Origin: Streptomyces sp. NRRL S-244
GTDB lineage: Bacteria; Actinomycetota; Actinomycetes; Streptomycetales; Streptomycetaceae
Direction of reading: 5' to 3'
DNA length: 56,281 bases
Assembly: GCF_000717915.1 (NCBI RefSeq)
Contig: NZ_JOCX01000033.1
Location: 1 to 56,281, forward strand
Below the pieces are notes generated by a model. The model saw nothing but the letters and a program-made list of their open reading frames with translations. It was not told the origin of the DNA and searched no databases. Made by a program: the position numbers and the translations under genes. Shown here piece by piece: positions 17,156 to 24,878 of the stretch (positions are counted from its first letter, which is position 1; each line of letters starts with the position of its first letter).

Positions 17156-18292
17156 ATGGAAATACTTCAACAGCGCTCGACCACAGCCGAAGTGTGGGAA
17201 GCAGCCGAGGAGTTCATCCGACTCTTCCACCGGGAGAATCCGCCGGCGGGTGATCCGCGGGCCCGGCTCGCCGCCGTGCGGGCCGAGCTCGCGGACACCG
17301 GAAGCTACCGGCACACCCCGCAGGAGCTCGTCCACGGGGCCCGTGTCGCCTGGCGCAACAGCAACCGCTGCATCGGCAGGCTGTACTGGAACTCGCTGCG
17401 GGTGCGCGACCGCCGCGAGCTCACCGACGCCGACGACATAGCCGCCGAGTGCTTCGAGCACCTGCGCGACGCGACCAACGGCGGCCGGGTCAGACCCACC
17501 ATCACCGTCTTCGCCCCGGACACCCCGGACCGCCCCGGCCCGCTGATCTGGAGCGAGCAACTCGTCCGGTACGCCGGATACGGCGACCACCACTCCGTCA
17601 CCGTGGGCGACGCCCGCAACGCACCGCTCACCAGTGCCCTGCTCGGCCTCGGCTGGACCGGGGGCGCGGGCACCCCCTTCGATCTGCTGCCGCTGGTGGT
17701 CCAGGGCGTCGACGACAAGCCCCGCTGGTTCGAGACCCCCGCGGACGCCGTGCTGGAGGTCCCGATCGAGCACCCCGACGACGCCGGCTGGGCGGCCTGG
17801 GGGCTGCGCTGGCACGCCGTACCCGCCATCTCCAACATGTGCCTGGAGATCGGCGGCATCCACTATCCGGCCGCGCCCTTCAACGGCTGGTACATGGGGA
17901 CCGAGATAGGCGCCCGCAACCTCGCGGACACCGACCGGTACAACCTCCTGCCCGCCGTCGCCCGGCGCCTCGGCCTCGACACCGCCAGCGACCGCTCGCT
18001 GTGGAAGGACCGCGCGCTCGTCGAGCTCAACCGGGCCGTACTGCACTCCTTCGACCGGGCCGGGGTCACCATCGCGGACCACCACACCGAGTCCCGGCGC
18101 TTCCTCAGCCACATGGAGCGCGAGGAGCGCAAGGGGCGGGAGGTGGGCGCCGACTGGTCCTGGATCGTGCCGCCGATCTCGGGCTCCGCGACCCCGGTCT
18201 TCCACCGCACGTACGACGACCGGCCGAGCTCGACGGCGTACGTCCACCACCCGGGCGCGCGGGAGCGGGCCCAAGGGCGGGATCTGGTCTAG
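17156..18292 (+). CDS. nos: Bacterial nitric oxide synthase, oxygenase domain
   Basis: The 378-residue protein is normal length for a stand-alone bacterial NOS. Clear signatures are WRNSNRCIGR with the haem-thiolate Cys72, the substrate-binding segment NGWYMGTEIGARNL with Glu250 for arginine, IWSEQLVRYAGY, and the pterin-side WIVPPISGSATPVFH. It oxidises L-arginine via N-hydroxyarginine to citrulline and NO. There is no reductase domain, so it must borrow electrons, perhaps from a ferredoxin/FprA system such as the reductase gene at 24.9 kb (inference). Thaxtomin-type partners (a TxtE-like P450, NRPS genes) are absent from the window, so the NO is probably used for signalling, stress protection, or by genes elsewhere. 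Confidence 0.97.
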   Translation: MEILQQRSTTAEVWEAAEEFIRLFHRENPPAGDPRARLAAVRAELADTGSYRHTPQELVHGARVAWRNSNRCIGRLYWNSLRVRDRRELTDADDIAAECFEHLRDATNGGRVRPTITVFAPDTPDRPGPLIWSEQLVRYAGYGDHHSVTVGDARNAPLTSALLGLGWTGGAGTPFDLLPLVVQGVDDKPRWFETPADAVLEVPIEHPDDAGWAAWGLRWHAVPAISNMCLEIGGIHYPAAPFNGWYMGTEIGARNLADTDRYNLLPAVARRLGLDTASDRSLWKDRALVELNRAVLHSFDRAGVTIADHHTESRRFLSHMEREERKGREVGADWSWIVPPISGSATPVFHRTYDDRPSSTAYVHHPGARERAQGRDLV

Positions 18293-18351
18293 ACCCTTCT
18301 GTTACCGTCGGCTCCGCACGGATCGATCCGAACGGTGGAGAGGGGCATCCC

Positions 18352-19503
18352 GTGGGCGGCGCGGACGGTACGGAGCTTTCGAACGGCACGGCGGACACGG
18401 ACGGGACGGCGGGCATGGACGGCCGGGACGGCAGGGACGGCAGGGACGGCCGGGGCGGCCGGGGCGGCGGACTGCGGGCCCGCATCGGCTCGTTCACCTC
18501 GGGAGGCGGCCGCGGCATCACCACCGCGGCCGTGGACCCGGCGACCGGTGCGCTGACCCTCCTCTCCGCCACCGACGCGGTCGCGGACCCCTCGTACCTC
18601 GCCCTCGACCGGGGCACCGGGGTGCTCTACGCCGTGAGCGAGACGGACCAGGGTGCGGCCGCCGCCTTCCGGCCCACCCCCGAGGGCCTCACCGCCCTCG
18701 GTCCCGCCGTCCGCGTCGGCGGCTCCGGACCGACCCACCTCAGCGTGGCCGGGCGCCGGCTGCTGACCGCCAACTACACCTCCGGCAGCGTCAGCAGCCT
18801 CCCGCTCGCCGCGGACGGCAGCTTCTGCGGGCCCGCCTCGGTCCTCGCGCACGAGGGCTCCGGCCCCGACGCGAGCCGCCAGGAACGGCCGCACGCCCAC
18901 CAGGTGCTGCCCGATCCGAGCGGCCGCTGGGTGCTCAGCGTGGACCTCGGCACCGATTCGGTCCGCGTCTGCGCGCCGGACCCGGCCACCGGGGCGCTGC
19001 GCCTGTGCGGCGAGACCCTGCTGCGTGCCGGGACGGGCCCGCGCCACCTCGCCTTCCACCCGGGCGGCGAAGTGGCCTACGTCCTGCACGAGCTGGAGCC
19101 GCAGCTGACCGTCTGCCGCTGGAACGCCGGCTCCGGGCGGCTGGAACCGGTCGATGAGGTTCCGATCGCGTCTGCGACCGCTCCAGGGGCCGTACGGGCC
19201 TACCCGTCGGCCGTGGTGGCCTCGCCCGACGGCCGCTTCGTGTGGGCGGCCGTGCGCGGAGCCGACGCCATCGCCACCCTCTCGCTCGCCGACGGGCCCG
19301 AGAAGCCGCGGCTGGTGGGCACCGTGGGGTGCGGCGGCAGCTGGCCCCGGGACCTCGCCGCCGACCCCTCGGGGCGCCGGCTGTACGCGGCCAACGAGCG
19401 CTCCGGGGACGTCACCTGGTTCGACGTCGACCCCCTGACCGGGCAGCCGCGCCGGACCGGCTCGGTGGCGGTGCCGGCCGCGACCTGCGTGGTCTTCGCC
19501 TGA
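18352..19503 (+). CDS. Lactonase family beta-propeller protein
   Basis: The 383-residue protein has a low-complexity Gly/Asp/Arg-rich N-terminus (DGRDGRDGRDGRGGRGGG) followed by a seven-bladed propeller of the 6-phosphogluconolactonase (Pgl/YkgB-like) family. Typical blade motifs include HLSVAGRRLLTANYTSGSV, HAHQVLPDPSGRWVLSVDLG, RHLAFHPGGEVAYVLHELE and WPRDLAADPSGRRLYAANE. There is no obvious signal peptide. The GTG at 18352 follows GGAGAGG; the in-frame ATG at 18415 would remove the low-complexity start. It could hydrolyse a sugar lactone, but many Streptomyces paralogues have no known substrate. Confidence 0.85.
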   Translation: MGGADGTELSNGTADTDGTAGMDGRDGRDGRDGRGGRGGGLRARIGSFTSGGGRGITTAAVDPATGALTLLSATDAVADPSYLALDRGTGVLYAVSETDQGAAAAFRPTPEGLTALGPAVRVGGSGPTHLSVAGRRLLTANYTSGSVSSLPLAADGSFCGPASVLAHEGSGPDASRQERPHAHQVLPDPSGRWVLSVDLGTDSVRVCAPDPATGALRLCGETLLRAGTGPRHLAFHPGGEVAYVLHELEPQLTVCRWNAGSGRLEPVDEVPIASATAPGAVRAYPSAVVASPDGRFVWAAVRGADAIATLSLADGPEKPRLVGTVGCGGSWPRDLAADPSGRRLYAANERSGDVTWFDVDPLTGQPRRTGSVAVPAATCVVFA

Positions 19504-19563
19504 CCCGACTGCCCGACCGCTGGCTGCCCGACTGGCGGCTGCCCGCCGTCCGCGTCCGCACGG

Positions 19564-19612
19564 ACGAGGGCCCGCGTCCCAGGGGTTGAACCCCCGGGGC
19601 GCGGGCCCTCGT
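19564..19612. terminator. Bidirectional terminator hairpin
   Basis: ACGAGGGCCCGCG (19564-19576) pairs with CGCGGGCCCTCGT (19600-19612), a perfect 13-bp stem, extended by further GC pairs across a small bulge. It lies between the convergent lactonase and CbiX-like genes. There is no T-tract, as is usual in Streptomyces. Confidence 0.8.
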
Positions 19613-19632
19613 ACGAGCGGACCTGTGCGGGA

Positions 19633-20562
19633 TCAGTGGGCAGCGGCGCCCTGGGTGAGGCCGAGCGCAGCGGAGTACTGGGTGACGACCAGCTTGCCGA
19701 GCGCCGAGTAGGCCCCGAGTACCTCGGCGGCCGCGCAGTCGGCCTCCTTGCAGGCCGTGTCCAGCAGCCCCTCGGCGGCTTCCGGGCCGATCAGGTAGGG
19801 GGCCAGCGCGAGCTGCGTCGAGCCCTCGCTGCGCAGCTGCTCGGCGACCGCGGCCACCGAGCCCTCCTGGTCGAGCGCGGCGGCCTTGACGGGCACCGCG
19901 AGGCGCGCGGCCAGCAGCATGCCGGTGACCGCGGCGGCCTGGACGGCCTCCGCGCCGCCGGTGGTGGCCACGATGATGCCGTCCGCGGCGGTGGTGACGG
20001 TGAACAGCCGGGCGCGGTCGGCGCGCGCCAGTCCGGCCTCGGAGAGCCGCACGTGCAGGCCCTCGGCGAGCAGCGGGTGCGGGCCGAGCACCTCGGCCAG
20101 CTCGGCGGCGGCCGAGGAGTCCATGACGGCCTGGCGCATCCGGCGCAGCAGGTCGGCGTCGGGGCCGGCCAGCAGCGGGACGACCACGGCGTCCGGGCCG
20201 GTCGGCGCGGGCACCTCGTGGCCGGCGGCGCGGGCGAACTCCGCGCGGGCGACGCGCTCGGCCGCGACCGAGGTCAGCACGTGGGAGAGGGCCGGGAACT
20301 CGGCGCCCTCAGCGCCCTCGGCGTCATCGCCTTCGAGGAAGCCGATGCGGGCGTCCAGGCCCGGCAGCTCGGAGCGGCCGATGCTGACGATCTCTTCCGC
20401 GAGCCCCCGGGAGGCGGCCGAAGGGGCACCGGGCACGGCGAGCACCAGCGCGGGCGCGCCCTCGGGCGCCACCGCGGGCTCGGGTCGGCGGTGCCGTCCG
20501 GCAGGGCGGGGTCGCGGCATTCGTACGGGCAGGCCATTCGCGGGCCCAGTGGGGGAGCTCAT
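19633..20562 (-). CDS. CbiX/sirohydrochlorin chelatase-like protein lacking metal histidines
   Basis: The 309-residue protein aligns by eye with CbiX-type chelatases over its C-terminal 260 residues (start of domain PALVLAVPGAPSAASRGLAE; second half VVVPLLAGPDADLLRRMRQ; end LVVTQYSAAL). Functional chelatases carry His in the first loop (HGSR) and in the strand motif ending GYHV. Here those positions read PGAPS and GPDADL, so the metal-binding histidines are gone. It is therefore more likely a structural or regulatory relative than an active cobalt/iron chelatase. The N-terminal 35 residues are disordered and Pro/Arg-rich. A start inside that tail is also possible. Confidence 0.75.
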   Translation of the reverse strand: MSSPTGPANGLPVRMPRPRPAGRHRRPEPAVAPEGAPALVLAVPGAPSAASRGLAEEIVSIGRSELPGLDARIGFLEGDDAEGAEGAEFPALSHVLTSVAAERVARAEFARAAGHEVPAPTGPDAVVVPLLAGPDADLLRRMRQAVMDSSAAAELAEVLGPHPLLAEGLHVRLSEAGLARADRARLFTVTTAADGIIVATTGGAEAVQAAAVTGMLLAARLAVPVKAAALDQEGSVAAVAEQLRSEGSTQLALAPYLIGPEAAEGLLDTACKEADCAAAEVLGAYSALGKLVVTQYSAALGLTQGAAAH

Positions 20563-20682
20563 GGCGCCGCATGCTACTGGCTTATCGGAACCGAGTGTTC
20601 GGGCAGGGCCTGAACGGGCGGCTTCTGTCCGTATTTATCCGTGGAATGTCGTATACCGTTCAACAGAAAGGCCAGCGAAAGA

Positions 20683-21369
20683 TCAACCGGCGGCCGGAAG
20701 CCGCCAGTCCACCGGCTGGGCTCCCTGGTGGACCAGCAGGTCGTTGGTCCTGCTGAAAGGCCGCGAACCGAAGAACCCGTTGGCTGCGGACATGGGGGAG
20801 GGGTGGACCGACTCCACGGCCGGCAACTCGCCGAGCAGCGGCCGCAGATTGCGCGCGTCGCGGCCCCACAGCACCGACACGAGGGGCTTCCCGCGCGCGG
20901 CCAGCGCCCGGATGGCCTGCTCGGTGACGGCCTCCCAGCCCTTGCCGCGATGGCCCCCGGTCTTGCGCGGGGCGGTGGTCAGCGCGCGGTTCAGCAGCAG
21001 CACGCCCTGCCGGGTCCACGGGGTCAGGTCCCCGTTCGCCGGCCGGGGCACCCCGAGGTCCGCGTACAGCTCGCGGAAGATGTTGTCGAGGCTGGGCGGC
21101 CACGGGCTGACGTCGGGCGCCACAGAGAAGGACAGGCCCATCGCGTGCCCCGGGGCGGGGTACGGGTCCTGGCCGACGATGAGCACCTTCACCTCGTCGA
21201 AGGGCTGCTGGAAGGCGCGCAGTACGTTCGCCCCGGCGGGCAGGTACGTCCTCCCCGCGGCGATCTCGGCGCGCAGGAAGTCGCCCATCGCGGCGATCTG
21301 CGCCGCCACCGGCTCCAGAGCCCGGGCCCAGCCCGGCTCGACGATCTCGTTCAACGGTCGTGCTGCCAC
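20683..21369 (-). CDS. ung: Uracil-DNA glycosylase, family 1
   Basis: The 228-residue protein has every family-1 motif: the water-activating [26 protein letters not shown], and the minor-groove loop HPSPMSA. It excises uracil from DNA at the start of base excision repair. The ATG at 21369 gives the usual compact N-terminus ([10 protein letters not shown]). It stands alone and convergent to nothing; the CbiX-like gene follows on the same strand about 120 bp downstream. Confidence 0.97.
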   Translation of the reverse strand: MAARPLNEIVEPGWARALEPVAAQIAAMGDFLRAEIAAGRTYLPAGANVLRAFQQPFDEVKVLIVGQDPYPAPGHAMGLSFSVAPDVSPWPPSLDNIFRELYADLGVPRPANGDLTPWTRQGVLLLNRALTTAPRKTGGHRGKGWEAVTEQAIRALAARGKPLVSVLWGRDARNLRPLLGELPAVESVHPSPMSAANGFFGSRPFSRTNDLLVHQGAQPVDWRLPAAG

Positions 21370-21380
21370 AGCGAGTCACT

Positions 21381-21690
21381 CTACTGGCCGATTCGGTGAG
21401 CGATGACCGCAGCCCGTTCGTACAGGACGTCGGGCAGGTGCCCGGCCGGCACCCGGCAGCCGTCCCCGTCGTCGTGGCACGCGCCGGCCGAACTCCGGAT
21501 GCGGATCCGGCAGGAACACCGCCGAGACGCCGTCGTTGGAGGGGGTCCGGCGGGCGCCGCCGTCCAGGGTCCGGAACACCCCCTCCGGACTTCGCCGTCC
21601 CGGTCGCTGCGTACCGTTTCGGCCAGTCTGCTCCCGGCCACCGACAGCGGCCGGGCCGCCGGTCCGCTGCGCCGAGCAGTCGGTCGTCAT
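21381..21690 (-). pseudogene. Possible decayed small gene upstream of ung
   Basis: The 415-bp gap 21370-21784 has no intact gene. On the minus strand, coding-like codon use moves between two frames: one reads FRTLDGGARRTPSNDGVSAV, and after a shift near 21480 the other reads VPAGHLPDVLYERAAVIAHR and ends in TAG just upstream of ung. Each piece has strong third-position GC only in its own frame, as expected if indels broke a small gene. I do not recognise the family, and chance in GC-rich DNA is possible. Confidence 0.25.
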
Positions 21691-21728
21691 CGATCAACAG
21701 GCGTATCCAAAGGGTGGCTACTTGATCG
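21691..21728. promoter_or_regulatory. Inverted repeat upstream of the WS/DGAT gene
   Basis: CGATCAA (21691-21697) and TTGATCG (21722-21728) are perfect 7-bp inverted arms with a 24-bp spacer, 57 bp before the GTG start. This is a possible operator; no regulator gene is adjacent. Confidence 0.3.
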
Positions 21729-21784
21729 TAGGAGGCCGATGGGGGTTGACTTCCACCTCTGCCACCGCACGCGAGAGGCAATAC

Positions 21785-23152
21785 GTGGCCACCGAGCACC
21801 TGTCACCGCTCGACCTCGCCTTCTGGCGGATCGAATCCGCCGCCCATCCCATGCACCTCGGCGCCCTCGCGGTCTTCGAAGCCACCCCGCGCGACACCCC
21901 CGGCACCGGCACCGGCACCGGCACCGGCGCCGACGCCGGCCCCGACCCCGCCGTCCGCGCCGCCGCACTGCTCACCGCCCGCTGCGCCGCCGTCCCCGGC
22001 CTGCGCCGCCGCATCCACGACGTGCTGCTGCCGATCGGCGCCGCCGCCTGGTCGCCCGACGCGGACTTCGATCCCGCCCGGCACGTGTTCCTCGTCCGCA
22101 CCCCCGACCCGCGGGCCGCCGCCGGGCCCCTGATGGCGCGGCCGCTGGACCGGGGCCGGCCGCCCTGGGAGGCGCACGTCCTGGCCGGGCCCGATGCGGG
22201 CTCCTTCGCGGTGCTCTTCAAGTTCCACCACGCCCTCGCCGACGGGCTCGGGGCCCTGGCGCTGGCGGCCATGCTCTTCGACGAGGGCGCGACCATACGG
22301 GGTCCCGCGCGACCGGTCCCGGCGGCGCGGCCCGCCGCCGGCTCCGCCCTGCGCAGCCTCCCCGGGATGCTGGCCGCCCGGGTCCAGGACGTCGGCCAGG
22401 CGCTGGAGATCGGCGCCTCCGTGGCCCGCGCCGGACTGCCCCTCGGGGTCCCGGCGGCCCTGACGGCCGTCCCGGCGCAGACCGGCACCCGCGTGGTCGC
22501 CGGCCTGGCGCTCGACCTCGACGACGTCAACCGCATCCGGAAGGTCGCCGGGGGCACCGTCAACGACGTGCTGATCGCCATGGTCGCGGGCGCCCTGCGG
22601 CGCTGGCTGCTGGGCCGCGGCGACCCGGAGCCGGAGGGGCCCGGCCCGCGCGCCCTGATACCGGTATCCCGCCGCCGGCCCGGCGGCGCCGCGTACGGCA
22701 ACCGGCTCTCCGGCTACCTGCTGCGGCTCCCGATCGCCGAACCGGACCCGCTGCTGCGCCTGGACCGGGTGCGGCTCGGAATGGACCGCAACAAGGAGGC
22801 CGGACCCGCCCGCGGCGCCGGGGCCGTCGCCCTGCTCGCCGACCACGTCCACCCCCTCGGCCACCGGCTCGGCGGCCCCCTGGTCGCCCAGGCGGCCCGG
22901 CTGCTCTTCGACATCCTGGTCACGAGCGTCCCGCTGCCCGGCTTCACCTTCTCGCTCGGCGGCAGCCGGGTCCGCGAGGTCTATCCGCTGGCCCCGCTCG
23001 CCCGCGGCCACTCCCTGGCGGTCGCGGTCTCCACCTACAAGGGCACGGTCCACTACGGCCTGGTCGCCGACGCGGCCGCCGTGCCGGACCTGACGGCCCT
23101 GGCGGAGGCGCTGCGCGCCGAGCTCGACGAGCTTGTACGAGAGGTCTCGTAG
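21785..23152 (+). CDS. Wax ester synthase/diacylglycerol acyltransferase (WS/DGAT)
   Basis: The 455-residue protein carries the acyltransferase motif HHALADG (His148, His149, Asp153) in KFHHALADGLGA, and the later segments VNDVLIAMVAGALRRW and LVTSVPLPGFTFSLGG typical of the family. It transfers acyl-CoA to diacylglycerol or a long-chain alcohol to make storage lipid. The GTG at 21785 follows GAGAGG. A (GT)n dipeptide run near residue 40 comes from a six-base repeat (21898-21928). The stop codon lies inside the first OYE/ArsR operator, so the two loci are tightly packed. Confidence 0.92.
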   Translation: MATEHLSPLDLAFWRIESAAHPMHLGALAVFEATPRDTPGTGTGTGTGADAGPDPAVRAAALLTARCAAVPGLRRRIHDVLLPIGAAAWSPDADFDPARHVFLVRTPDPRAAAGPLMARPLDRGRPPWEAHVLAGPDAGSFAVLFKFHHALADGLGALALAAMLFDEGATIRGPARPVPAARPAAGSALRSLPGMLAARVQDVGQALEIGASVARAGLPLGVPAALTAVPAQTGTRVVAGLALDLDDVNRIRKVAGGTVNDVLIAMVAGALRRWLLGRGDPEPEGPGPRALIPVSRRRPGGAAYGNRLSGYLLRLPIAEPDPLLRLDRVRLGMDRNKEAGPARGAGAVALLADHVHPLGHRLGGPLVAQAARLLFDILVTSVPLPGFTFSLGGSRVREVYPLAPLARGHSLAVAVSTYKGTVHYGLVADAAAVPDLTALAEALRAELDELVREVS

Positions 23153-23186
23153 TACGGCATAAATCGTAGTACGCTGACTCTCGTAC
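23135..23186. promoter_or_regulatory. Pair of TACG-N8-CGTA operators in front of the OYE gene
   Basis: Palindromes GTACG-N8-CGTAG (23135-23152) and GTACG-N8-CGTAC (23169-23186) have centres 34 bp apart. They lie within a larger perfect 13-bp inverted repeat (GCTTGTACGAGAG at 23131-23143, CTCTCGTACAAGC at 23178-23190). The same palindrome precedes the ArsR gene, so they are probably ArsR binding sites. Confidence 0.65.
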
Positions 23187-23232
23187 AAGCCGCCGATCCG
23201 CGGCGTGCCCGGCCACCTCCGGAGAGTCCTTC

Positions 23233-24384
23233 ATGAGTGCTGCCCCCATAGCCCCCGCCACGCACGTCCCCGCCACCCACGCCGAGGCCCTCTTCGCGCC
23301 GTTCACCCTGCGCTCGGTCACCGCGCGGAACCGGATCTGGATGGCGCCGATGTGCCAGTACGTCGCGGAGGCCTCGGGTCCGGACGCGGGCGTGGCCCAC
23401 GCCTGGCACTTCGCGCACTACGCGGCCCGCGCGGTGGGCGGCGCCGGCCTGATCCTCCAGGAGGCCACCGCCGTCTCCCCGGAGGGCCGGATCTCCCCGT
23501 ACGACCTCGGCATCTGGAACGACACGCAGGTCGAGGCGCTGCGCCCGATCACCTCCTTCATCAAGGCCCAGGGCGCCGTTCCGGGCGTCCAGATCGCCCA
23601 CGCCGGGCGGAAGGCCTCGACCGGCCGGCCCTGGGAGGGCGGCGGATACGTCGGCCCCGAGGCGGACGGCTGGCTGCCGAGCGCCCCGAGCCCGGTGCCG
23701 TTCGCCGAGGGCGACCCGGTGCCGCACGAGCTGACGACCGCGGAAATCCACGAGATCACCGGCCAGTTCGCGGCCGCCGCGCGGCGCGCGCTGGCCGCCG
23801 GCTACGAGGTCGTCGAGATCCACGGCGCCCACGGCTACCTCATCGGCCAGTTCCTCTCCTCGCAGATCAACCGGCGCACCGACGCGTACGGCGGCTCCTT
23901 CGAGAACCGGGTCCGCTTCGCCCTCGAAGTCGTCGACGCCGTACGGGCGGTGTGGCCCGAGGAGCTGCCGCTGTTCTTCCGCGTCTCCGCCACCGACTGG
24001 CTGGAGGAGTCCGGCTGGACCCCCGAGGACACGGTCCGGCTGGCCGCACTGCTCCAAGGCCGCGGGGTGGACCTGCTGGACGTGTCCACCGGCGGGATGG
24101 CCCCGAAGGCGAACATCCCGGCGGGGCCCGGCTTCCAGGTGCCGTTCGCGGCCGAGGTCAAGGCCCGGACCGGCCTCCCGGTGGCCGCCGTCGGGCTGAT
24201 CACCGAGCCGGAGCAGGCCGGCGCGATCCTGGCCGACGGGCAGGCGGACGCGGTCCTGCTCGGCCGCGAGCTGCTGCGCGACCCGTACTGGGCCCGCACC
24301 GCGGCCGCCGCGCTGGGCGCCGAACGGGCCGCCGAACCGGGCACCGGGGTACGGGTGCCCGTCTCGTACCACCGTGCCTGGTAG
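23233..24384 (+). CDS. NADH:flavin oxidoreductase, Old Yellow Enzyme class (YqjM-like)
   Basis: The 383-residue protein is a TIM-barrel FMN enzyme. It has the YqjM-type redox-tuning Cys in MAPMCQY (Cys41), the substrate-binding His in QIAHAGRKAS, the proton-donor region GAHGYLIGQFLSSQINRRTD, and C-terminal FMN-phosphate motifs (LLGRELLRDPYW). It should reduce activated C=C bonds of enones, nitro compounds and similar electrophiles with NAD(P)H. GGAGAG precedes the ATG. It is followed by its probable regulator (ArsR), and both promoters carry the same palindrome. Detoxification of electrophiles sensed by the regulator is the simplest model. Confidence 0.93.
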   Translation: MSAAPIAPATHVPATHAEALFAPFTLRSVTARNRIWMAPMCQYVAEASGPDAGVAHAWHFAHYAARAVGGAGLILQEATAVSPEGRISPYDLGIWNDTQVEALRPITSFIKAQGAVPGVQIAHAGRKASTGRPWEGGGYVGPEADGWLPSAPSPVPFAEGDPVPHELTTAEIHEITGQFAAAARRALAAGYEVVEIHGAHGYLIGQFLSSQINRRTDAYGGSFENRVRFALEVVDAVRAVWPEELPLFFRVSATDWLEESGWTPEDTVRLAALLQGRGVDLLDVSTGGMAPKANIPAGPGFQVPFAAEVKARTGLPVAAVGLITEPEQAGAILADGQADAVLLGRELLRDPYWARTAAAALGAERAAEPGTGVRVPVSYHRAW

Positions 24385-24433
24385 CCGCCACCGCGAGCAC
24401 GTGTGTGCGTTCCTTCCGGTGGCAGCCGATGTA

Positions 24434-24451
24434 CTACGGTGGTTCTCGTAC
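24434..24451. promoter_or_regulatory. TACG-N8-CGTA operator in front of the ArsR gene
   Basis: CTACG-N8-CGTAC lies 33 bp upstream of the ArsR start. Over 23 bp (24432-24454) it matches the OYE-proximal site at 18 positions, supporting autoregulation. Confidence 0.6.
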
Positions 24452-24483
24452 GAACAGGGGAGCCGGAGGAGACGAGGCCAGAC

Positions 24484-24831
24484 GTGACGGATACGGCCAC
24501 CACCCGTGCGCTCGCCCATCCCGGGCTCGACGAGATCCGGCTCGAAACGGTGCTGCACGCACTGTCGGACCCGATCCGGCTGTCGATCGTGCGGGACCTC
24601 GCGGCCACGCCGGACGAGCTGGCGTGCTCGTACTTCGACCTGCCGGTCACCAAGTCGACGACCACGCACCACTTCCGCGTCCTGCGGGAGGCCGGTGTGG
24701 TCCGCCAGGTCTACCGCGGGACGGCGAAGATGAACGGCCTGCGCGGCCCGGAGCTGGAGAGCCTGTTCCCGGGGCTGCTCGACAGCGTGCTGGCGGCGGC
24801 CGCCGCGGAAGAGGCACGCCTCGCGCGTTAG
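24484..24831 (+). CDS. ArsR family HTH regulator with a single cysteine
   Basis: The 115-residue winged-helix protein has LHALSDPIRLSIVRDLAA (helices 1-2) and VTKSTTTHHFRVLREAG (recognition helix). It lacks the CxC metal site of ArsR/SmtB and has only one cysteine (Cys48, in ELACSYFDL). The start GTG at 24484 follows GGAGGAG. It lies 99 bp after the OYE gene with its own operator-bearing promoter. A one-cysteine ArsR paired with an Old Yellow Enzyme suggests sensing of electrophiles or oxidants by thiol modification, rather than metals. That mechanism is inference. Confidence 0.88.
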   Translation: MTDTATTRALAHPGLDEIRLETVLHALSDPIRLSIVRDLAATPDELACSYFDLPVTKSTTTHHFRVLREAGVVRQVYRGTAKMNGLRGPELESLFPGLLDSVLAAAAAEEARLAR

Positions 24832-24878
24832 GGCGCCGGGTGCCGGGCCGGGCCGCGCCGGCCCGGGCTCAGGCGCCC
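24831..24878. terminator. Terminator between convergent ArsR and FprA genes
   Basis: Nested stems: GGGCGCC/GGCGCCC (24831-24837 with 24872-24878) outside, and CGGGCCGG/CCGGCCCG (24844-24851 with 24858-24865) inside. It overlaps the last bases of both genes. Confidence 0.65.

Noticed and set aside
17156..18292. NOS as part of a thaxtomin island
   Set aside because: No TxtE-like P450, NRPS or mobility genes are nearby in the window.
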